Assembly (NCBI GenBank): GCA_965153455.1
Contig: OZ234494.1
Location: forward strand, 12,090,001 to 12,154,000
Length of the DNA stretch: 64,000 nt
Direction: 5' to 3'
Source of the DNA: Sphagnum compactum
Lineage: Eukaryota > Bryophyta > Sphagnopsida > Sphagnales
This document shows positions 47,801-58,885 of the stretch, one piece after another (the first letter of the stretch is position 1; every line of letters starts with the position of its first letter). A program made the position numbers and the translations under genes. The notes under the pieces are model-generated. The model saw nothing but the letters and a program-made list of their open reading frames with translations, was not told the DNA's origin and ran no database searches.

Positions 47801-49648
47801 TTTCCATTTAGGATTACAGGTAAATGTGACAAAAAGGTCCGGCTTACCAAATTTGCGGACCCTGGCCATGGCATCTTGGTACAATTGGCCCATGGCGCGC
47901 TCACCACCCTGGAATGACGACGGGAGAATCATCTTTTGCCCGACGTCGTTCCCGAGAACGTCGCCAGCATTCAATGCATCTTGAAGACCATTGTACAGGT
48001 CGCAACGCAACTGTCGTTGGTTCTCGCGAATAAACTTCAAGCGGTTCTGTTCAGTACATGCATACGCGTCAACAATGAATTGTTGCAAAAGCCTTCCGGC
48101 TCGTAGAATCCATTCCTGGTTGACGCGATGCTGTAGCATGTATGCATAATATTGAAGCATGGTGACGCGCGCAGAACCGCGTTTACCACCTATTGTATTC
48201 TCGTCATCCTGGATGAACAAGGAACCATCCCATTGAAATCCATTCAATGGGATGCCGTCATGCCATCCGTTGCGTCCATCTGGGAAGAGAAGCACGTAGT
48301 GTAGTGGTGCGTATGCACTGTGCAGGGGAGAAACGCGCTGAAAATAGCCATTAGTCGAACGCAGAACAATGTCGCGTGCGTCTACTTCATCCACATCGCC
48401 CCCAACCATCAATGCGCCAACTTCGTCAACAGTTGGTGCATTATAACATTGCAAATTAGTGCGGCGATCGTTCACCAAACGAAGACTTAGCTCAATAGCC
48501 CCGCCTTGGAGCCGTTCCGCGGCCGTTTGGTAGATGATGGCATAGGGGTTGCATGCATGTAACATCGTTTGCAATGACTGCATGGTGTCCCTATTCAAGC
48601 CACCAAAATTGCCCATCCGGCCATCGAGCTCGGCATGCGGATCGCTGATGTATAGTTGGGCGAATTTTCGCGCCTCGCCAGGTTGAGGAAGTAGACTCCC
48701 CATCCTGTGGTAAAGCTCACCGCAAAGACGGTAAGTATAATTGCCAGGTTGGGCAACACTGGTATCCAGGTTGGCCCCCACAGACGTGAAGGCTAACGCA
48801 CTGTTGTAAGAGCGGATGTGCTGACGAAAGTCTTTCGCATCCGTTTCTTTACTTGTAAGGAGCCGCCTGAGTGGCTCTGGTGGGGGTGCCAACGGGGGTA
48901 GCGTCACTTTACCTTGCGCGCAACACAGTGTAAATTGCGGATTGGCGCACGAACTTGATGCGGCACGCTCTTCCAAAAAGTGTAGGGCGTCGCACTTGCC
49001 ACACACAGTGGTCATTTCACCTAAAGTGTGGCGAAGACCACGATGGCTGCCATCAAATTCATGGCGCGCCAAAGGTATCATTTGATTCCCACCTTGGTTT
49101 GCGCGATCTAGTTCACGCTGGGCACTACGTGCTTGACAATCAATGTTTTGAATTTCTTGGCGACGCTCTTCCGGCAATTGCTCACGCTGGCCCTGGTGAG
49201 CCTGAGGATCTGTGTTATGCATTTCATGTTGCCTATCAGAATGCAAAAGTGTCCGGGCGTTAACACGCCCAACATTTTCTAAAGCAATTTGCACATCGTT
49301 GCACGCAGTTCTCTGAACTACCCGCCAGCTGGCATTCATAACATTTTGCGCATTGTTGTGTGTAGTTCTCTTTACTGCCCGTCGGTTGGCATCCGCCGTA
49401 ATCTGGGCATCGCTGCGCTTGCTGGCATCTGCTGCAATTTGCACATCACTACGCACAACTCTCTGAGTTTTTCGTCGGCTGGTATCCGCAGCAATTTGCG
49501 CATCACTACGCGCAGCTCTATGAGTTGCCCGTCGGTTGGCATCTACCGCACGTTGCTTCTCAGATCGAGCAGCGTGCCTCTCCCGAGCAAGACGATTTCG
49601 ACGGATGCGCGGGTCCTCCAAAGGGGCCTCCTCTTCCTCTTCGTTCAT
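44813..49648 (-). CDS. Helitron RepHel transposase (HUH Rep nuclease plus PIF1-type helicase), intact
   Basis: The enzyme of rolling-circle Helitron transposition: it nicks and rejoins single DNA strands and unwinds the donor. One uninterrupted frame of 1611 codons, within the usual plant RepHel size range. Residues 1-150 are Arg-rich with about 19-23-residue repeats (RSDAQIAAD type). A Cys-rich zinc-finger-like motif starts at M212 (C216, C219, later CC). Next come the Helitron-like N domain, then Rep motifs: FVTFTCNPKW at 606-615, HUH LPHAH with His674/His676, and the two-tyrosine motif KYMYKYVYKG with Tyr810 and Tyr814 as likely catalytic pair. Helicase motifs are GPGGTGKT at 1174-1181, WDEAP from 1253, SGDFRQVLP, and NKSQGQTL with K1550. 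The first Met matches the conserved MNEEEEE start in copy 1 and the deletion derivative. No RPA gene accompanies it. Activity is inferred from integrity only. Confidence 0.95.
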   Translation of the reverse strand: MNEEEEEAPLEDPRIRRNRLARERHAARSEKQRAVDANRRATHRAARSDAQIAADTSRRKTQRVVRSDVQIAADASKRSDAQITADANRRAVKRTTHNNAQNVMNASWRVVQRTACNDVQIALENVGRVNARTLLHSDRQHEMHNTDPQAHQGQREQLPEERRQEIQNIDCQARSAQRELDRANQGGNQMIPLARHEFDGSHRGLRHTLGEMTTVCGKCDALHFLEERAASSSCANPQFTLCCAQGKVTLPPLAPPPEPLRRLLTSKETDAKDFRQHIRSYNSALAFTSVGANLDTSVAQPGNYTYRLCGELYHRMGSLLPQPGEARKFAQLYISDPHAELDGRMGNFGGLNRDTMQSLQTMLHACNPYAIIYQTAAERLQGGAIELSLRLVNDRRTNLQCYNAPTVDEVGALMVGGDVDEVDARDIVLRSTNGYFQRVSPLHSAYAPLHYVLLFPDGRNGWHDGIPLNGFQWDGSLFIQDDENTIGGKRGSARVTMLQYYAYMLQHRVNQEWILRAGRLLQQFIVDAYACTEQNRLKFIRENQRQLRCDLYNGLQDALNAGDVLGNDVGQKMILPSSFQGGERAMGQLYQDAMARVRKFGKPDLFVTFTCNPKWKEITDALLLGQIAKDRPELVTRVFNLKLDTLLRDIKDGVLGNVIAKIWVIEFQKRGLPHAHILLILDEASKLRTTEDFDSMVSAEIPDSIRHPEAYETVTSCMVHGPCGPDFLNAQCMEQGKCKKRYPRSFSEETRCDVDGYPEYRRRQTRIFVDPKTQRVVDNRWIVPYNLHLATKYHAHINVEICSSISAVKYMYKYVYKGPDRAIAVVERQANRHGQENNAQVVVANGEGQNHDEIKAYLEGRYVSASEASWRLFSFRMHEGTPSITRLAVHEPGMHQVMYNESASIFETINSEQNQKTTLTEYFQANIDYPLARKVTYMDFPSVFTWTNGTKKWTIRQRGCCVGRLYFVSPSAGERYFLRTLLTKVKGAISFEVLRTINGVVHDTFKSTCIALGLYDSDDEWNACLGEAVVMQTGAQLRSLFVTILAFGVPGEPRMLWDKYKEHICDDCKVALQRRGIMEPSIEQIESWALHSLRDTLAKFNKTLEDFGLPTPSVAFHRLETNRLLEVERDYNVEVLQVKVATAIESLNNGQRAAYDGVINAYAAHHAKVIFIDGPGGTGKTYIENLILNAVRSCGDIALAVASSGIAALLLSGGQTAHSYLKIPIALDCTSLCYIRKQDDLAALIRQTKLILWDEAPMTNKLAFEAVDRTLRDLTDRNEPFGGIVFVMSGDFRQVLPVIPRGSHADIVSASIKNSYLWESVEVFRLSENMRADDAIAIHPDLGNRTFADWLLCLGNNELETIDEDYIKCPDMMKLPPADTRAMAMAIYPQLHKGQVTNEYLRERVILAPRNKEVSLINVMVLSYLPGAQVDFLSADFAEDLEVANTYPSEFLNTLEVSGMPSHKLSFKIGAPVMLLRNLDPLAGLCNGTRLIIRRFTMRVVEAEIITGKGAGNVAFIPRIKFISDNSGLPFTFARKQFPLRLAYAMTINKSQGQTLSHVGLHLADDVFSHGQLYVAFSRAKAPANIKVLLPDTMHGRIGLMRNVVYEEALL

Positions 49649-50211
49649 TGGTTTAATGAGAGTTGTTGTGTTGAAGGGGGGGGAGATAGGTGAAGAGGTC
49701 TGTTCAAAGCAAAGTTGTCTGTAATGAGCTCACATTGCGTCCCCTTTCCAGATGTCAGAACTCCAGAAATCATAATCCTCAGGGCCTCCATTCCTGTCGG
49801 GGCCTAATTTTGCCAGAGGAAAAAAAAAAAAAAAACCAATAAGTCGAAATATTATGATGTTGCAGCAGCAACAACGCTTTGGAATTCTGCCTGGACAACA
49901 ACGAAGATAGAATTGTAGAAACAGTGTCAAACTGGCTAAATTTACAGCAATATTCCTTCCATCAGAAGTGCTTTCCAATTTGCAATTCTAGAAATTTCTT
50001 CAATGCACCTTGGCTGCAATGAGCTCACATCACATCGTCACTGGAATTAGAGAGCATCGGCATTGGGTTGAAGACGTGGACGTTCTTCCTGATCACTAAT
50101 TATGTGACATGGCCATGTTTGCACAACTTTCGTAAAACAGATTTCTCTTGATAGGCAGGCAACTATCACATTGCTTTGTATGTCACATTCGCAAGGAAGA
50201 CCTTCATTCCC

Positions 50212-50386
50212 TTGACATGACCTTCGATATGCTGGATAGATTGCTCCTGGCAAGAAGCTCGTCCAAGCTAGTCGACATGAAACCCACCCCTGAGTTGGAA
50301 ATCACCACTTTCTTCACAAAATTTGGATACATCTCTACCATCCGAAATGCCACCATGCCACCATAGTTGGTTCCCACCAATTGTAT
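50212..50386 (-). pseudogene. Captured alpha/beta-hydrolase fragment (copy 2)
   Basis: Homologue of the 39229 exon: it reads QLVGTNYGGMVAFRMVEMYP, with the same Ser-to-Asn change at the nucleophile elbow. A 13-base deletion near 50216 (relative to copy 1) truncates the frame soon after SSISKVM. The C-terminal His exon is missing because about 1 kb present in copy 1 (about 37825-38860) is absent here. Confidence 0.65.
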
Positions 50387-51235
50387 CTGGTTCTGAAAAA
50401 CAATTTCGCAAGAAGAAAAAAAAAAAAAAACCAATAAGTCAAAATAGAGCATGAATAATTGATGACAACATGTTATTATGATGTTGCACCAGCAGTAACG
50501 CTTTGAAACATGTGGGAGCAATAAATCATATAAAACTCATGACCAAAAATCATAGTCTTTTAAGTTGAAGGTTTATTAGTATTGAAAAAATATATCCTAC
50601 AAAGAAGCCGAATCTCACAATTTGTCCTAAAATTTCCCTATGCTTTTGGGTAATGAAGTATTATTAGGGTTTAGGGTGGTTCAGCGAGAACTAATCTTAT
50701 CTTTTGTGAACGGAAAAAAAAAATTCTCCTCATTAATATACATTAGGAAGGAAATTGTTCCCCAAAAAAGACCACTAAATACCTGTTTACAAAATATTCT
50801 AAACATTAATATACACTGGTGCAAAACAAATTCGCCCCATTTTTGCTGTTGGGAATCCAAAGAGCTCCTGGTCCTTGTAACTTTCAGCCTGCAAGAAAAA
50901 ATTCCAAATCAAAGAGCACCTTCAGATAGCATCACAAAAACACTAACTCAGCACTTTAGGATATGGGATATATTTCTTACATTATATATTCCATATATTC
51001 CCAAGTGCAAAAAATTATTGAAACAAAAGCATAGTATCCCCAAAAAAGCAAAAGTAAAGATTTTATAACAAAATTGACAACAAACAACAAAAAAATTCTG
51101 CAAAATACATTTGTTGTGAACCAAAATGTGTAAGAAACATCACTTGGTGCATTTTGCTTGGAATTTCATACGAAGTGGATCTAGTAGTCTCTGTGGTGAC
51201 CACCTATCATGCTCTTCACTTTCCGGATGAAACCT

Positions 51236-51347
51236 TCATAACCCCCGGCTCCAGGACCTCCTCCAGCACCATAACCCCCGGCTCCAGTACCTCCTTCGAC
51301 ACCATATCCCCCAGCTCCAGGAGCTCCTTCGGCACCATATCCACCAC
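51236..51347 (-). pseudogene. Captured glycine-rich repeat (copy 2, short)
   Basis: About 110 bases of the same GAGGYGAGG-coding array as at 40867-41164. It reads in more than one frame and is not translatable as one protein. Confidence 0.5.
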
Positions 51348-51349
51348 GA

Positions 51350-52170
51350 GACAGTCCTTAAAAACTCCTGGCCACTCAACTTACGACGCCCACATGGGCC
51401 TGCATTTGTGTGTAGTGTGGACAGAGGACACGCGGGATGCATGGAGAGGTGCATGCCAATCAACTGTCCCAAATATAGAGGAAGAGGCATGCTCATCATT
51501 TTCAAATCCCTTATCTGCAAGTCACAGTACCCAATGGCGTCTTGTTTCTCTCACCACTCTGGCTCCATCAGGGAATTGGAAAAAAAAAAACAAAAAAACT
51601 GTTGTGAAGCAGTGCTTTTTTTTTTTTCTGGCCCAGATTTCTACTGTTTAAAAACTCTGGCTACCAATGCAAAGCGGTCCTTTTTTTATGGAGATGTAAT
51701 GGTTTTATGTTTGCAATGGAGTTTTCCATTTGTTTCTCGATATATATATATTTATATTTATAATTTTTTTTAAAAGAGAAAAAAACGTGTGAAGAGATTG
51801 ACGAAATGATGATGCTTTGAACATGGTTTTGTAACGTGTAATCTATTTAAGAAAACTTATCCAATTCTTTATGCTAGGTGAAAGACATGAGCGAGCATAC
51901 TCAAGGGTCCCATGCCACTTAGCCATCACCGCCTCATGTCGGGCCCCTCATTCCATTGCAAGAATACCCCATTCCACCTCTCTTCTCCTCCTCGGGACCT
52001 ACGCAAAACTTTGCCATTGTGAATTTCCCTTCTTTGCGGATACCACTGAAAGAGGGGATAGGGAGTGGAAGCAGGCCCAAAGACAGGGTGACTTTCTGGA
52101 TAACTCCAGTACACAGAAAACAAAAAGGGGGACCAAAACTGGGTTTCGTCACCTAAAGTCGTCACTGCAC
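51350..52170. other. Unrecognised segment near the 5' end of large Helitron copy 2
   Basis: Not shared with copy 1. It may be further captured DNA: minus-strand frames at 51926-52165 look weakly protein-like (one contains FTMAKFCVGPEEEKRGG) but no family was recognised. A (TA)n run lies near 51740. Confidence 0.4.
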
Positions 52171-52479
52171 TTCGACCCCTAAAGGACGACCACCCAAGGA
52201 CAAAACCACCGATATTATATATATAGATAGAGATATAAAAGCTACAGTGATGTCTGTGTGTCGCAAGACATTACGACGTTTTAACATTACGCCGGAACCG
52301 GTCCATTTTTCAACAACTTTAGGCAACCATATTCTCTTCTGAAATTAGTCTGTGTGGACAAAAATTGGGCAGTGCCTGGAAGATTCCAGTCACTGCCCAT
52401 TCCCTGTGGAGCTTCCCAAGATGTAACTTCCCCAGATGTAACTGACTCCAGAGAAAAAAGAAATAGGGGCAGTCTGATT

Positions 52480-52872
52480 TTTTGAGGCAAAAGATTTGGT
52501 AGACCAGAAAAAAAATATTTAGGCCTTGGACAGCCCAGAATCTTTTTTTTTTTTTTTTTTTTTGTATTGACCAAGACTACCTTTTTTTTCTTTTAGCTAC
52601 TGTCCGTCCCGATTAAGGGGATGGATGAAATGTCCGTCCAGCTTGATGACGAAACAGATTTAGGGGAAGACCAGAAAAAAAATATTTAGGCCTTGGACAG
52701 CCCAGAATCAATTTTTATTTTATTTTTTGTATTGACCAAGACGACCTTTTTTTTCTTTTAGCTACTGTCCGTTCCAATTAAGGGGATGGATGAAATGTCC
52801 GTCCGGCTTGATGACGGGACGAATTTTGGGGAAGCTTTTTTTCTTTTAGCTACTGTCCGTCCCGATTAAGGG
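52480..52872. repeat. Direct repeat block inside the plus-strand Helitron
   Basis: A unit running 'gaccagaaaaaaaatatttagg...cagcccagaatc', a T-run, 'gtattgaccaagac', 'tagctactgtccgt' and 'ggggatggatgaaatgtccg' occurs at about 52502-52665 and again at about 52669-52825. A third partial copy starts near 52836. The first copy holds a T-run of about 22. Confidence 0.75.
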
Positions 52873-52877
52873 GATGG

Positions 52878-53030
52878 GGCCAGCAGGGGCGGGGGGGGGG
52901 GGGGGCGGGACGGGCGGGGAAGGACCGGGCGGGTGGGGGGGCACGGGCAGGGAAGGACCGGGCGGGGGGGGGCACGGGCGAGGAAGGACCGGGCGGGGGG
53001 GGCCAGCATGGGCGGGGAAGGACCGACGGG
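52878..53030 (+). repeat. G-rich minisatellite with quadruplex-forming potential
   Basis: Four or so copies of a 30-40 base unit made of GGGCGGGG, AAGGACCGGGCGGG and GGGGGGGCACGGGC words, with one run of about 15 G. It ends immediately before the 3' terminal hairpin. Glycine- or proline-rich frames through it are artefacts of the repeat. Confidence 0.8.
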
Positions 53031-53056
53031 TGCATTATGCACCGGGTTCACACTAG

Positions 53057-56000
53057 TATGACATAATCTTCTAGTGATGATCATACATTGGTATCAGTAA
53101 ACAAAATCTCTGCTGAACATGAAACTTTTTAAAAATTGTTGAATTTGCCACTCCAGACCTTAATGTCATGTAATGGACTCATCCTTGCCCATTATGTTGA
53201 GTGGGTCACTAAACTTGCCCTAATGGGTTCACCTGGTGCCTTACCCAACATAATGGGTATGAGCTTGACTAGTAACCAGGCCAGTTCAACACTAATTATA
53301 TTATTTTCAGAAATGTTGAAATTTTCAAAAAAAAATTTATTTTCAGTAATATTTATTCTGAAGGAATATATGATTTGTTGAAATGGAATCTCAGAATTTA
53401 TTAATTAATGGACAAACTAATGGCCAAGGTACTGCCCTTTTCCATAGTACATTATAAGTTGACAATGTAATCCCTTTAATCTTCTTGCTTCCTTGTTGCT
53501 TGCAATCCATGGAATAATGTCTTTCAAGGCGATCCCAACTTTAATCTAATTCAAGGTTCCATATAGGTAACATATATTGAATGTTGATTTTCACCATTTG
53601 CCTAAAGAGGCTATGATTGAATGTTTGTACAAATTGCACGTTGTAGATCACTAAACAATAGGATGTCTAATTTTTAATTTTTTACATGAAGTCTTTCAGC
53701 AATTACTTCATATTCACAATTATCAATTGTTATATTCTACAAAATACATAAAGGAATTTAACCGATAGTTATGTTCACAAGTGTTTGTGTATCCATTTTC
53801 TTAAAAAATAAAAATTCAAAATGATGTAATTCCTTTTGTTGGAAATTTGATTTATAATATACATATTTTGCTAATGCCTTGAAAATATATGTGAAATGTT
53901 TCCAAGGTTCATGCAAGAAGGAAATTTATAAAGTCCAATGTTCTACAAGACACGGTAAAACCTATTATTGAACATTGATGAAATCAAAGACAAAATGTTG
54001 GAAAATGGTGACACCCTTGATTATGACATGATCCATGTATGAAAATGAATTTGTAATGTTGTGTAAAACATTGTGAATAGGTAAAGTCATCCCCAACTCA
54101 TTTCTTTTTTACCATCTTCATTAGCTTAGGTTTGCTTGTCCATGCTTGATTAGAAACACATCTATGGTACTTCTAACATTCATGTTTGTAAGTTGTTCCT
54201 ATTGTTCCTATTGGCATTTTTTTTAAAATGTTTATTTGTTCTTGTATGTGTTCAAAATAGTTCCAATTAATGTTATAATAGTTTTTCGAGTGTAAAACTT
54301 CCAATCATGTCCCAACAAGGCCAAACATTTTTCACATGGAATTTGCAAGGAAAAAAACTATTGACCAAATTTGTAACCTTTGGGTACTATAAACTTGCAA
54401 GATAGCACAATGAGGTCAAATCCATGAAGGATCACCTTTCCACGTGCACACAAATATTTTACAAGGAAATTAAGACTTGGTAGTAAATATCTACTACCAA
54501 GTTACACAACCAACATACAAACTTTCAAGATTTTTCAATGATTTCAGGCTTTTGTACTTGCAATGGATTATCCCTTGTTGTTCACACAAATTTTATACAT
54601 AAGAAAATTTGGGAGTGAAGGACTAAAAGAAGGTTTGAAATGCAATGTTATACAACAAGTGTTCAAGCATTCAAGGTATTTCAATGATTTTGTAATTGTT
54701 AACCATGACAATCCTTCATCATCAATCAAATTGTATGTAACAAAATTTGGGAATGAAAAGGAAAAGAAGGCTTCAAATATAAAGTACACACTAAACATTA
54801 AATTACATGGATGATAAGTGGTTTTACTTATAACCACATAAGAAATTACATGGATATATTGAATTGAATTTCACTTAAAATAATTGGAAATTAATCATTA
54901 ATTTTTCAACTATATTTTAGTCGTAATGGACACATGCAACTAAAAGTGCCTATAGTTGCCTTGGACAAGTGCCATATCTCCCAACTGTAAAATCAATATT
55001 TAATTTTAAAATATCATTAAATTATAATACTTATAATATTTCATATCTTATTGATATTTGTCTAAACAACAAAATTAAAATATCACTTTTAAATTCATTT
55101 CAACAAAAAAAAAACTTGAATTTCCTTGCTTAATAAGATTTCAATGACCATACTTTTGAAGAAAAACTTAAGCACATGATTTATTAATGAAAAAGATTAT
55201 TCAGTTAACACAACAATAAACTAATGATATATTATTTCCCAGAATTTTAACCAATATTAATTTAAAACTATATTATAAAATTATGATGTAAAATATATCA
55301 TAATTTTCTTTATAAAATTTTAATTTAGATGTAATAATATATAATTTATTGAAATATAATATCAACAATAAATTGTAAATATTTTACATTTAAAAATATG
55401 TTCTAGTTTTGTTGAATTAATTATATTATAAGTGATCTATATTAATTTGGAAATATTAGATTCCAAAGTAAAAGATATTAGATAACTTTCATGCCTAACT
55501 ACTTCATTTTTTTCTTAATAACTACTTCCTTTCCCTATTAACTTTCTTAATAACTATCTCCCACCTTTCCTAATAAACTATCTCCATTTTATGACTGCCT
55601 CATTCTTTTTTTCTATCCACCAACATGGATATGAGAAAACAAATTAACATGTGTTTGATGTCCATGAAATGTATATTAATTTAAATTATACTTGACATTG
55701 ACATAACTAATGATGAACTATTGAAAATCGTATGAAAACACAAGAAAACAACAAAAAGCTTATCGTCACTAATATTGCACAATAACATGGATCTCAAATT
55801 TTTGTATTGACTAGTCTTTAACATTGACTTAAAGAAGCAAAACAAGTTTGTGATTGACCAAGACTCAATTGTAACATCAAGGGTAAAAAACATATTAAAT
55901 ATCCAATCAACCAAATTACAAAAACAATAAGTCAAAATCATTTAGTTAATTGAGAATTACAATGTAATTTAGATTGATACTAAGCAAATTGATGTGCATG

Positions 56001-58050
56001 GTTGTGGGTTTACATGCACATCATATAATTGACAAAGAGTTAAATTCATTATTAACCAATAAATAAATAATCATGATATGTAGTTCATTTTTCATTTGCA
56101 TATATCAATTGGTTGTTTAGTGCCCTAGCCAATATACATTTTAATCCTCAACTATTAACATACACCCTTCACAAAGATGCAATTGGTATTTTGTATATGA
56201 ATATAATGCAATTTCATTTTATGTTTTAAACCTTTAATTCAACCTATGTGTCACCTTTTGAAGAAGATCAAATCTTCAAGCAGCTTGAATGAACTTCCTA
56301 ATGAAAGGCATTCATGAGATTTAGGGTTTGGCTTGGGTACCAAGCCCCTTATTTTAGGAAAACCCCAATGGTTTTACCTTGCACATTATCAATTGCCCTA
56401 ACCAATACTCCATAAGTTTGTTTGTTCACAATGCATTAAAAGCATAAGCTCACAAAACTAAAGTTGGCAACATACAATATTAGTACACAAAATCTAGATT
56501 GAGTTTCAACTATCCAATTGAGTGTATCAATCTAATGGATGCACTTCAACACAAGCAAAGCAAGTATGAAAATTGAAAACTATGAAAATATCTTAACTTT
56601 ACATGATACATCAAAAAATGAATTAGAATTACAAAATTTGACAATATGTTATAGACTTCATCAAGATTTCAAGCTTGCATTTATCCCTTGCCAAAAATTT
56701 ACTTAAATTTTTAAAAAAATTTAGTATGCAAATTTTTTAAAAATCTTAATTGTTTTAATTAGTTGGCTAAAAAGACTTCTGATGAATGGAACAATAAGAC
56801 ATTCAACCTTCAATTTTGAAAACAATTGTTGTGGAACACAATTTATCTTTAAATTTACAAAATTATAACTCAAGTCACTACAAAGCTTCAAGTCTAAAAT
56901 GATAAGAAACATGCTCTAAATGAACTCAATGAAGTGTGAGATTGGAGGCACTCATGTGGGAGATCAATGGCACAAAGTGGGGCATCTACCAATTAGACAT
57001 TTGTATGAGTAATATAACCAAAATTTGAACCATGTGAAGTATTGCATGAAAATTGTAACAAAGCACAATGAGTATCATAATCATAAGCCTTGATCAAAAG
57101 TTAGCCACAGGGACCACCACCACCACCGAAGTTGCCACAAACTTGTGATCAACACTGAGCTTTAGCCTAACATTTACAGGTAAATATTAGCTTAAAAATT
57201 TCAAAGAAAACACTTTCCCCATTGCTACCATAAAAAGTATACACATCACAATACTCTGTAATGAGGGACTCAAGATTTATTGCAGTACAACTGTCAACAA
57301 AGCATGTCATCTCCTAATAGCTTCACCCTTTATGGCCAAATTCAAACAAAATCATGAGAAATGATGAAACCATATTCCATGGTTAGGTAATTTGACTGCA
57401 AAATGAAATTGAATTGAAAGAAGGAGGCCTGCAGAGTATAGCTAGGTCTCCCATTGTCATTCACACATTGATTTAGAAAACTTCCAAGTTCATGAACCAA
57501 AATTTTACCCCAAAATTTGCAGAGAGGCAAAATCTTATCTTTTGCAGTTGTTTGATTAGGATTTCTGGTCAATCCAAGCTTCTGTGAGTGGAATCCATGT
57601 TCTCTGTTGTTGCATGCTGGAGTGGTCTTAGATGGTCCTTGGAGCAAACTGCTGTTGTTTCAACTTCAGAAGAATCTGCACATTCAGATACACACGCCGA
57701 AATTTCTGATTTCTCAGCTGGAAACTCATGAAGGAAAATCCTTGACTCAAATGAATAGATGAAGACAGTTGGGAGTGATTTGTCTTCCTAATCTACCTAC
57801 AAGAAAACCCTTTTGCTTGATACACAACACCAAGGTTTGCCATCCCAATTTGACTGATTGCACACAACAATATAATAACAATCTTGCACAAGCAAGCTCA
57901 ATGTAGTACAATATGATATTTTCTCAAGGGCACAAGCTGATGTAAACCTACCAAACTCTATTGCAAGAAAGCAACACAACAACAAGAAAAAGAAGAGAAT
58001 TTGAAGAACAACAACAACAAATGTACGAGTCCTAGGTATCTTTTTGGCTT
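53057..58050. other. AT-rich intergenic DNA, no gene seen
   Basis: No supported gene. A short inverted repeat (CCCATTATGTTG at 53188-53199, CAACATAATGGG at 53246-53257) and a weak direct repeat (about 54597-54642 and 54732-54779, sharing AAATTTGGGA) are visible. Small frames at 54563, 55681, 56721, 57342 and 57797 lack motifs. Confidence 0.5.
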
Positions 58051-58084
58051 CTAGCCCCTCATGTGAAAAACGTTAGAGAGTTCA

Positions 58085-58440
58085 TCTGGCATTGTAGAGT
58101 TCATCTGGTCCCAAATTCCGAAGAATGTTCACCATGTGTTACTTTGAACAACTTTGAGTTCATTTTTTGGTCTCATATTTTGAAGAATGATCACGAGGAA
58201 TGTTCATTATGTGATATTTTGATCAACTTTGAGTTCATTTTTTGGTCCCACATTTTGAGAAATGTTTATGGAGGAATGCTCACTAGGTGTTACTTTGAAC
58301 AACTTTGAGCTCATTTTCTGCTCTCTCATCTTTTGAGGAATATTCATTCTCAGTTGGTTACTTTGACCAACTGTGACTTCAATTTTTGGTCTCTTATTTT
58401 CAGGAATGTTCACTCAACTGTGAGCTGAACTGTGAGTATC
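58085..58440. repeat. Imperfect tandem repeat, about 75-90 bp x 4-5
   Basis: Units share 'caactttgagttcattttttggtc', 'cattttgargaatgttcat' and 'gttactttga' like stretches. They are diverged and uneven in length. The frames at 58063-58308 and 58207-58413 are repeat products. Confidence 0.65.
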
Positions 58441-58885
58441 ATGTTTTGGGAACTTCATGGAACGTTCTTAGCTGGTTTGAACTTTGAACTTGCCAAAAGG
58501 GAACCAGTGTTTTTCGTTTGTAGCCAAAGTGGCGACCAGCCATAAGAGGACGTAGAAAAAGTGGCCATCATCCCTCGGGAGATTTAGCCATATCTGACAT
58601 TAAACCAAAAATAAAGTAATTTTTTTTGTCATCCCTTTTTTTGGGGGGCTAGATAATGAAAATCAAATATATGAATCTGGAGATTTTTTTTACATTTTTT
58701 TCCTCACTTCTGGAGACTAAAACCCGCCAACAGCATTCCTTTTTCGAATTTCTAATTTTTAATTTTTCTTTTTGGCGAGACTTCGACAGTAAGAAAAAAA
58801 CACCGAAGGGAACAAGCGCAAGTAATGAGCTGCGTGTTTTCTAACGCTAAACAGAAGAAGGATTCTCTGTGCATCTCGCTCACCT

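Larger units (their letters stand above)
44306..52227 (-). mobile_element. Large Helitron copy 2, potentially autonomous
   Basis: The 3' side has GTAGTGGGTACCCGTGACC (first base G instead of C, preceded by T). The 5' side reads on the minus strand TCTATATATATAATATCGG then TGGTTTTGTC at 52227, followed by T; 52212 or 52233 are alternative ends. Like copy 1 it has a second truncated 3'-end motif (acactgtgaagtccccc) near 44692 and a T-rich segment between. It carries the intact RepHel frame, a shortened alpha/beta-hydrolase fragment, a glycine-rich repeat and an unrecognised stretch at 51350-52170. The degraded outer CTAG may limit mobility. Confidence 0.78.
52228..53056 (+). mobile_element. Plus-strand Helitron of a different family
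   Basis: The 3' end is clear: a perfect stem GGTGCA-TTA-TGCACC, then GGGTTCACACTAG ending at 53056, followed by T. The 5' end is near 52228-52234, where 'gatataaaagctacagtga' matches the stranded 5' fragment at 30196, but the TC dinucleotide is not intact, probably because of the adjoining element. Inside are a repeated block with a poly(T) run (52480-52870) and a G-rich minisatellite. No coding sequence. Confidence 0.72.

Noticed and set aside
52850-53084. Proline-rich and glycine-rich frames on both strands
   Set aside because: Produced by the G-rich minisatellite, which has few stop codons in any frame.
53188-53257. 12-base inverted repeat as a MITE
   Set aside because: Arms are short, no target duplication and no second copy seen; recorded only in the intergenic entry.
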